Shown one piece after another: positions 46,522-51,209 of a stretch of DNA of 51,209 nucleotides. The notes below the pieces were generated by a model. The model had not been told where the DNA came from, did no database searches, and worked only from the letters and a program-made list of their open reading frames with translations. Position 1 is the first letter of the stretch. Each line of letters begins with the position of its first letter. The position numbers and the translations under genes are program-made. Source of the stretch: a virus; the IMG/VR virus record IMGVR_UViG_3300031759_001107, positions 1 through 51,209 of that record. One strand, given 5' to 3'.

Positions 46522-46843
46522 TTGGTACCTTTCTTTTTAACATTAACATTGTGGTTTCTGGCGAAGGCTTGCGAGGAGACCAAAATTTGCCTTCTTCGCC
46601 GCAATTAACAATATACTCATTAGTCCGCTCACGTTGACAACGTTCTAAGTTATAGTAATCAAGCGGCCCTATTTTACCTGTGACAAGATTGACTTTAGGT
46701 TGACGACCGCGAGTACATCGTGCTTCCGTTTGAGCCATCCACATACCAAACGTACGATAGTAATATTTGCAGTCCTTACAGTATACCACAGGATTAGTAT
46801 CGCTCTGTTCTTCTACGAAATCACGCCGCATACCAGCAACCAT
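46505..46843 (-). CDS. Cys-rich, probable zinc-binding protein
   Basis: 112 aa, with start overlapping the previous stop as TAATG. Cys at Y-C-K-D-C-K-Y-Y, A-R-C-T-R-G and E-R-C-Q-R could form a four-Cys zinc site; a further Cys follows. M-R-R-D-F five codons downstream is an alternative start. No named family recognised. Confidence 0.7.
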   Translation of the reverse strand: MVAGMRRDFVEEQSDTNPVVYCKDCKYYYRTFGMWMAQTEARCTRGRQPKVNLVTGKIGPLDYYNLERCQRERTNEYIVNCGEEGKFWSPRKPSPETTMLMLKRKVPNDSNS

Positions 46844-47103
46844 TATTCACCTTTACCTTTCAGTGTTTCAAACACAATTTCTTTAGCACGTTGATCAAAT
46901 GCCTTACGTTCTAATATATCAATAGTACGCAACATATCCTGCATCATGTCTATGATAACTTCTCTGCCTTCTTCTGTCAAGTGGCAATATTCACGACCAA
47001 CTGGACTTGAACGCCATAGACGAGAGTTGCGAGTGAACTCTTTAAGAGCACCGTAGACTTTATCTTTGTCAGCTTCTTGAGCTAACTTATAGTTTTTCGC
47101 CAA
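46843..47103 (-). CDS. 86-aa helical protein downstream of ligase
   Basis: TTG start at 47103 chosen because AGGGGG lies seven bases upstream; the open frame extends to 47193 inside the ligase gene. It reads (M)AKNYKLAQEADKDKVYGAL, with a wHTH-like end (Y-C-H-L-T-E-E-G-R-E-V-I, then two helices). Overlaps the ligase stop by 17 bases. Function unknown. Confidence 0.65.
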   Translation of the reverse strand: MAKNYKLAQEADKDKVYGALKEFTRNSRLWRSSPVGREYCHLTEEGREVIIDMMQDMLRTIDILERKAFDQRAKEIVFETLKGKGE

Positions 47104-48400
47104 CTTCAAACCCCCTAAAACGCAAGAACCTAGGAAAGCGTAAGGAGTAAGAACCGTCTTGATTTTGCGTAACAGCATCAGCACGTACCTCAACTACTTG
47201 CCCAACCAACTTGTCACGGTTGGCCCAAAATACTCCGCGATCGTTATCAGTAAACCCGCTACCGCAGTTAACAGTAATATTACGGCCATTGTCTTGGCCA
47301 CTACATACCAAAGCCCCCAAACGGCCTTGGTTACGGCCTGTACCTTCTTCGACATCTGTTACCTCCAAACTTACTTCAATAAATGGTTTTAATTTTAACC
47401 AATTGATAGTGCGTTTACATTCATAAATCCCTAATGGATTCTTAACCATAATACCTTCGTACCCACCATCAATAGCTTCTTGATTGATCTGTAGGAAACG
47501 AGCTTGCCCAGCTGGTATATCTAGGTTAACCTGCTCTTGACCTACTACAGTAACATTAGGCATATCATCAGCTACTTGACTATACCAAGCGGCCAAACTT
47601 ATGCTACGATCAATTTGTCTATGAATGCCTTGTCCTGCTTGGAACTCTTTAAGAGTAATAACATCAAACAAATTCAGCACAGCATCATTGCTTTTAACAT
47701 CACTCTTACGATGTACCATTTTCATTAGATCTTGGAAACTAGCTGACATGACTTCGCCATCAAGCACCATAGGTTCCTTAAATGAATCAGCGTGCAAAGC
47801 AATCTGTTGTTTGATGTGTGGAAAGTTTACCAGCTCTTTACCATTGCGACTGTATTGATCTACTTGTCCATTTGGGTAAACAATGGTAATTACACGAACA
47901 CCATCTAGTTTAACTTCAATTAATTTAGCACCGGCAAGTTTACCATCATGATTAGCTGAGTCATGCGCTAGTTGACAACTGAATACAGGAATCTCATAAG
48001 CAGGTTTCTTAGCTCGTTTGATCACAGTGTTTACAGTTTTTTCACTGACTCCACAGCGTAGGTCTTTGATTAAGATACGACGATACCAAAGATTCCATTG
48101 TAGCTTAGTAGAACTTTTGCGTGCTTGTTCTATAGCTGACTGTGCATTGTTGCCTGTTAGTTCACGATTGGCCAGTGCATCAGCTAGTTGAGCGAACTCT
48201 GCCCAAGTTAATCCAAATCCATCTGAGTCAGTTTCGTCTACCTTTTTAACACCAAAGGTAATCATAGCATCTAATGCCAAACGACAGCCAGCAAAGAATT
48301 CTACATTGTCTGCTAGTGCTTCGTGCTCAATGACTGCTTCTTTAGCCAAGCGACTGTTATCTGATTCTAGTTCTTGGATTATATCCCAAGGATTATTCAT
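47087..48400 (-). CDS. 30: ATP-dependent DNA ligase, T4 gp30-like
   Basis: 437 aa from ATG 48400, five bases after GGAGG; the frame extends upstream without such a site. Motif I is E-V-K-L-D-G-V-R with catalytic Lys in K-L-D-G. Motif IIIa L-F-D-V, motif IV Y-E-G-I-M-V-K and motif V W-L-K-L-K-P follow, with an OB-fold end. The N-terminal 150 residues are the helical DNA-binding domain of phage ligases. It seals nicks in replication and repair. Start overlaps the SWIM-finger gene as ATGA. Confidence 0.94.
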   Translation of the reverse strand: MNNPWDIIQELESDNSRLAKEAVIEHEALADNVEFFAGCRLALDAMITFGVKKVDETDSDGFGLTWAEFAQLADALANRELTGNNAQSAIEQARKSSTKLQWNLWYRRILIKDLRCGVSEKTVNTVIKRAKKPAYEIPVFSCQLAHDSANHDGKLAGAKLIEVKLDGVRVITIVYPNGQVDQYSRNGKELVNFPHIKQQIALHADSFKEPMVLDGEVMSASFQDLMKMVHRKSDVKSNDAVLNLFDVITLKEFQAGQGIHRQIDRSISLAAWYSQVADDMPNVTVVGQEQVNLDIPAGQARFLQINQEAIDGGYEGIMVKNPLGIYECKRTINWLKLKPFIEVSLEVTDVEEGTGRNQGRLGALVCSGQDNGRNITVNCGSGFTDNDRGVFWANRDKLVGQVVEVRADAVTQNQDGSYSLRFPRFLRFRGFEVGEKL

Positions 48401-48765
48401 TGGACCTCCGTGATGTGACGACAATTATGGCGATATGTAAAGCCTGGACATGTACAATTATACTGGCCTTTTTGACGAATTACAAGATATTCATTGCCTT
48501 TTGACCCTTTGACAGTCCACTGCTGATAGTCTGGATCTACTGTTACTGTGGATTTTTTACCAGCTAGATCTCGCATCCATAGAATATTTTTCTTTTGTAT
48601 GATACTGAATCCGTTTGGGTGTTGGGGGTTCGTTATAGCTAATTCGTCAGGCTTTAACCACTTGACAGTGTTGAGTAATTCGCCAGTTATTTCGTGCTCG
48701 CAGTAAGAGTCTGCACGGTGAAAACTAGGCTGATACAAGCGGGTTCTAACAGTAACTTGATTCAA
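48397..48765 (-). CDS. SWIM zinc-finger protein
   Basis: 122 aa. The C-terminal C-T-C-P-G-F-T-Y-R-H-N-C-R-H is the SWIM motif C-x-C-x(n)-C-x-H, a zinc module found with DNA repair and recombination proteins. The N-terminal 90 residues are beta-rich (S-I-I-Q-K-K-N-I-L-W, S-T-V-T-V-D-P-D-Y-Q-Q-W). TTG start at 48765, seven bases after AAAGG. First gene of the ligase operon, with sigma70 promoter 48797-48825. Confidence 0.82.
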   Translation of the reverse strand: MNQVTVRTRLYQPSFHRADSYCEHEITGELLNTVKWLKPDELAITNPQHPNGFSIIQKKNILWMRDLAGKKSTVTVDPDYQQWTVKGSKGNEYLVIRQKGQYNCTCPGFTYRHNCRHITEVQ

Positions 48766-48796
48766 ACTTGGACCTTTTTAACTAATTTATAACTGT

Positions 48797-48825
48797 ATTA
48801 TACAGTCTTTTGGTTAAAAAGTCAA
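48797..48825 (-). promoter_or_regulatory. Sigma70 promoter TTGACT-17-TATAAT with TTTAACCAAAA spacer element
   Basis: -35 at 48820-48825, -10 at 48797-48802. Shares the 11-mer and flanks with the promoter at 42423-42451. Starts right at the end of the fibre gene 48831-50288. Confidence 0.88.
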
Positions 48826-48830
48826 GTGAT

Positions 48831-50288
48831 TTATAAGCGTCCTACTACTACTTCTATGGTTGAAATTGTTGCAGAATCAATGGCTTCTAAGGCCTTGCCA
48901 ATGATGCAACCTGGTTGGTATAAATTGGTGTTAAGTCGTTGAGCAACACCTGCTGTTTGGCTAGCAACTAGACGATCACCTTTGGCCACAGGACCTAGTA
49001 CAGAGCAAGGTACTCGCCCCATTAGTGCTACTTCTACGCCAGTTTCTGTGCTGTTCATCAAGTATGCTGGGTTTGTACTTACCACTCCAGCTATGCGTGT
49101 GTCGTGACTTAGAGTTGATACTGTGACTTCTGCTGTGCCGCCAAAGATGACCACTGTACCGGGTTCATAGTCAAAGTCACTGGTATAGATCTCAGCCAAG
49201 TCAGCGTATTGTGCTGTGGTTGCTTTACCGAATATGGTATTAAATACAGCACCTGCAGCACCAATATTACCTACGCCGCTAGTGCCACCGTTTGATATTG
49301 CTACTGTTTGATTTTTGAGACCAACAATGGTTACACCGTTGGTGTCAATCCTTACACTATCTGTAACTGATACTGCGTTAGTAGTATTAGTACCAGTACC
49401 AAACGCAATGCCACCGTTAGTTGACGCACCGTTAAACTGTACATAACCCATCCATGTAGCATCAATTTTTTGTTGTAGTCGGTAACCTGCTGTAGTCCAG
49501 GTTGACCCTGCTGCAGTACGTGTATTAGTTAATTCTAAAAATTCGTTATTACTGCCATCACTTCCACTCCATACCCCAATAATTGATTGGTTTCCGTATG
49601 TACTACCTATAGTGGTATGTGTAACATTCATAGTAGGAGCTGAAATATTACCTGTTACAGTAGTTGCACCGTTAACTGTGAGTGCGTTATGCACAGCACC
49701 AGTTGATAAAATATTGCCAGTTGTGTTAATCTGACCAGCATTAAGTTGTGCTGTTGAAATATTAGCTGTGGTATTAATATAGCCAGTACCAGTGATAGCA
49801 CCGTTAATACCAAGAGCGTTAAATACACCAGCTTGCGCTAGAACGTTACCTGTTGAGTTAACAAAACTAGCACCCACCGTACCTGAGTAAATTGGCAAAT
49901 ATGTTGCGGCATTAACGTTACTATAACCTGCAGGCAATCCAGTTAAGGCTGCACCGTTACCTGTGATAGAACCTGCTGATAAGCCACCTATAATGGTCAT
50001 ACCACTTGAGCCAATGTTGGCAATAATAGCACCTGCTACTGAAACAACTACGTTACTGCCTGATGATAATACTGTTACGTTACTAGTACCGTTAAAGATA
50101 CTAGAGCCTGAACTAGGGTTAGCCCATGCTACTCCAGTACCGCCTACATTTTGTAGGACCTGTCCGTTAACGCCAGGTGAACCTGCGGCATATATCTGCG
50201 CACCTAAGATAAGGTTACCGTTAATATTTGCAAATGTGTTTACAGTTAAGTTACCGTAGACTACTGTACCTGATTGTAGTTTAGCCAT
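48831..50288 (-). CDS. Tail-fibre-like protein with conserved C-terminal domain
   Basis: 485 aa. Repetitive Thr/Gly/Asn beta trunk with recurring T-G-N-I/V-L-(A/S)-x-(A/G) units (about every 20-25 residues). At about 345 comes A-D-L-A-E-I-Y-T-S-D-F-D-Y-E-P-G-T-V-V, the start of the C-terminal domain common to T4-like marine fibres. It ends with G-R-V-P-C-S-V and I-S-T-I-E-V-V-V-G-R-L. Receptor binding is likely. A late octamer ends 7 bases from ATG. Confidence 0.8.
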   Translation of the reverse strand: MAKLQSGTVVYGNLTVNTFANINGNLILGAQIYAAGSPGVNGQVLQNVGGTGVAWANPSSGSSIFNGTSNVTVLSSGSNVVVSVAGAIIANIGSSGMTIIGGLSAGSITGNGAALTGLPAGYSNVNAATYLPIYSGTVGASFVNSTGNVLAQAGVFNALGINGAITGTGYINTTANISTAQLNAGQINTTGNILSTGAVHNALTVNGATTVTGNISAPTMNVTHTTIGSTYGNQSIIGVWSGSDGSNNEFLELTNTRTAAGSTWTTAGYRLQQKIDATWMGYVQFNGASTNGGIAFGTGTNTTNAVSVTDSVRIDTNGVTIVGLKNQTVAISNGGTSGVGNIGAAGAVFNTIFGKATTAQYADLAEIYTSDFDYEPGTVVIFGGTAEVTVSTLSHDTRIAGVVSTNPAYLMNSTETGVEVALMGRVPCSVLGPVAKGDRLVASQTAGVAQRLNTNLYQPGCIIGKALEAIDSATISTIEVVVGRL

Positions 50289-50295
50289 AGTTTAG

Positions 50296-50303
50296 TATTT
50301 ATC
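50296..50303 (-). promoter_or_regulatory. Late promoter, GATAAATA, stop-containing and near-leaderless
   Basis: Contains the TAA of the upstream gene (50299-50301) and ends 7 bases before ATG 50288; no Shine-Dalgarno. Confidence 0.65.
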
Positions 50304-51209
50304 TGCCAATGTATGGTAGGCCAAAACGACCTGCAAAATAATTGTAATTGTTAATCTGTTCACCAGCTGATAGTTGGCGGTTGTATAAGGCCACTGCGGC
50401 TATGTTGCCGCGAAAGTCACGTACTGTGCTGTATCCTTCTGTGCCTAAGAAATAACTAAACGGCCCAAAGGTACCATTAGCTAATGTGCTGGTCTGATTA
50501 GTACGATATCCACCTAAGACATTCCAACCTGCATTTATAGCCGCTCCGTTGGTAGTACTAGTCACTCCATTGATATAAAAAGTAGTAGCAACATTGGCCC
50601 ATCCATTTTGATTGTCGGGATTAATTAAGGTCCAAGGTCCTGTGCCGTTAGCACCGCTTAATCTCAAACTTTCATCATAGGTGGTAGTATCGTTGCTTGC
50701 AGCAATTAGTCCCACAAGTGCAGAATTTGAATTAAGTGTGAAATCTGGTTGGAAAACAATAGTAAAATCTAAATAGTTTTGTGTAATTGTACTGGATATG
50801 TAATTTGTTGATGCTTGACTTGGCCACCACCAGTAGCTACTACTATTATTAGCACCATTGGCTACCCAGGTAACTGCACCGTTTAAAGTTGCTGGATTAG
50901 CAGGGTTGACTAGATCAAATATTTTAGTGCCTGATCTAACATAGCTTTCTTGTTTGCTGGCATCTATGTAGGCCAGTAAGCCATTAGTTACCAACCCACC
51001 TGTTACTTCATCAAAGTATCCTGATACTGCTATGTTGCCGTTAGGATATTCGCTCATTGCTGTAGCTGAGCCCGCAATACTAGTTTCATCTAAGATGCCA
51101 CTGGTCATTATCATACCATTAGCAAACACTTTTTTACTTACTCCAGCATTAGAAACTTCGTCAAAAATGCCCACAGTAGAGTTAGCATTAGTTGAATAAA
51201 CACCAGTAC
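50299..51209 (-). CDS. Partial LamG-like (concanavalin-fold) fibre protein
   Basis: The frame is open through the right window edge (upstream residues T-G-V-Y-S-T-N-A-N-S-T), so the true start is outside. The visible N-terminal part has three G-x-F/L-D-E-(V/T) repeats about 25 residues apart. From about residue 65, L-L-A-Y-I-D-A-S-K, then D-F-T-I-V-F-Q-P-D-F and G-N-I-A-A-V-A-L-Y-N-R-Q-L-S form a LamG-like glycan-binding jelly roll. Probably a receptor-binding fibre part. Confidence 0.75.
   Translation of the reverse strand, partial: TGVYSTNANSTVGIFDEVSNAGVSKKVFANGMIMTSGILDETSIAGSATAMSEYPNGNIAVSGYFDEVTGGLVTNGLLAYIDASKQESYVRSGTKIFDLVNPANPATLNGAVTWVANGANNSSSYWWWPSQASTNYISSTITQNYLDFTIVFQPDFTLNSNSALVGLIAASNDTTTYDESLRLSGANGTGPWTLINPDNQNGWANVATTFYINGVTSTTNGAAINAGWNVLGGYRTNQTSTLANGTFGPFSYFLGTEGYSTVRDFRGNIAAVALYNRQLSAGEQINNYNYFAGRFGLPYIGR

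Overview
The window is part of the genome of a large, AT-rich, T4-like myovirus. The main evidence is a gp44-type sliding-clamp loader ATPase, a T4-type ATP-dependent DNA ligase, a GroES-like co-chaperonin, PhoH, long beta-rich fibre genes, a complete lysis cassette, and many copies of the T4-type late-promoter octamer (TATAAATA and G/A/C variants). Spanin-like and lipoprotein genes point to a Gram-negative host. No photosynthesis genes are present, so a heterotrophic aquatic bacterium is the best guess (inference). No integrase, transposase, CRISPR array, reverse transcriptase or tRNA gene was seen. The genome is packed: no stretch over 300 bases lacks a gene, and the largest gap is the 185-base stretch 21437-21621. 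All genes run on the minus strand except six.

Layout, read along the plus axis. (1) 1-13675 holds virion-linked and nucleotide-handling genes: glycosyltransferases, an ADP-ribosyltransferase-like protein, two nucleotidyltransferases, a HAD deoxynucleotidase, an S-adenosylmethionine decarboxylase homologue, a secreted nuclease, a glycine-rich adhesin, a 650-aa modular protein, Dps and an NMN-adenylyltransferase-like protein. Seven of these otherwise unrelated proteins start with a similar short peptide resembling the T4 capsid-targeting sequence. (2) 13736-17674 holds a ClpA-type unfoldase, a DnaJ-like protein and a methyltransferase. (3) 17756-20322 is the lysis cassette: endolysin, two-gene spanin, lipoprotein, small protein, holin. 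(4) 20347-29419 has two conserved T4-like unknowns, PhoH, an accessory insert (radical SAM, two double-stranded beta-helix proteins, SGNH hydrolase), gp44, a co-chaperonin and a DnaE-like fragment. (5) 29487-35962 is a fibre block with a 1415-aa Ig-like protein. (6) 35993-40696 is an accessory island: glycosyltransferase, ErpA-like Fe-S carrier, two dioxygenase-fold proteins, acetyltransferase, Fe/Mn superoxide dismutase and translation initiation factor IF-1. (7) 40722-48765 is a run of small, translationally coupled genes plus a cell-wall hydrolase, gamma-glutamylcyclotransferase-like protein, a histone-like protein, DNA ligase and a SWIM-finger protein. (8) 48831-51209 is a second fibre block.

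Two promoter classes can be read directly. Ten host-type sigma70 promoters (about TTGACA-17-TATAAT) precede early-type operons. Three of them share the exact 11-mer TTTAACCAAAA. Three sit in or directly behind a terminator hairpin. Eighteen late octamers precede virion, lysis and accessory genes. Eight of these abut or contain the TAA stop of the preceding gene, and five lie so close to an ATG that the transcript should be leaderless. Genes are otherwise linked by ATGA, TAATG or short overlaps, so operons are translated as coupled units.

How it may work together (inference): sigma70-driven operons supply replication, protein-handling and redox functions early. gp55-type late transcription then makes fibres, lysis proteins and a set of enzymes that may be packaged in the head and delivered with the DNA, including an ADP-ribosyltransferase-like effector. 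The most unusual genes are IF-1, the ClpA/DnaJ/GroES chaperone set, Dps plus superoxide dismutase plus ErpA, and the B12-type radical SAM enzyme.
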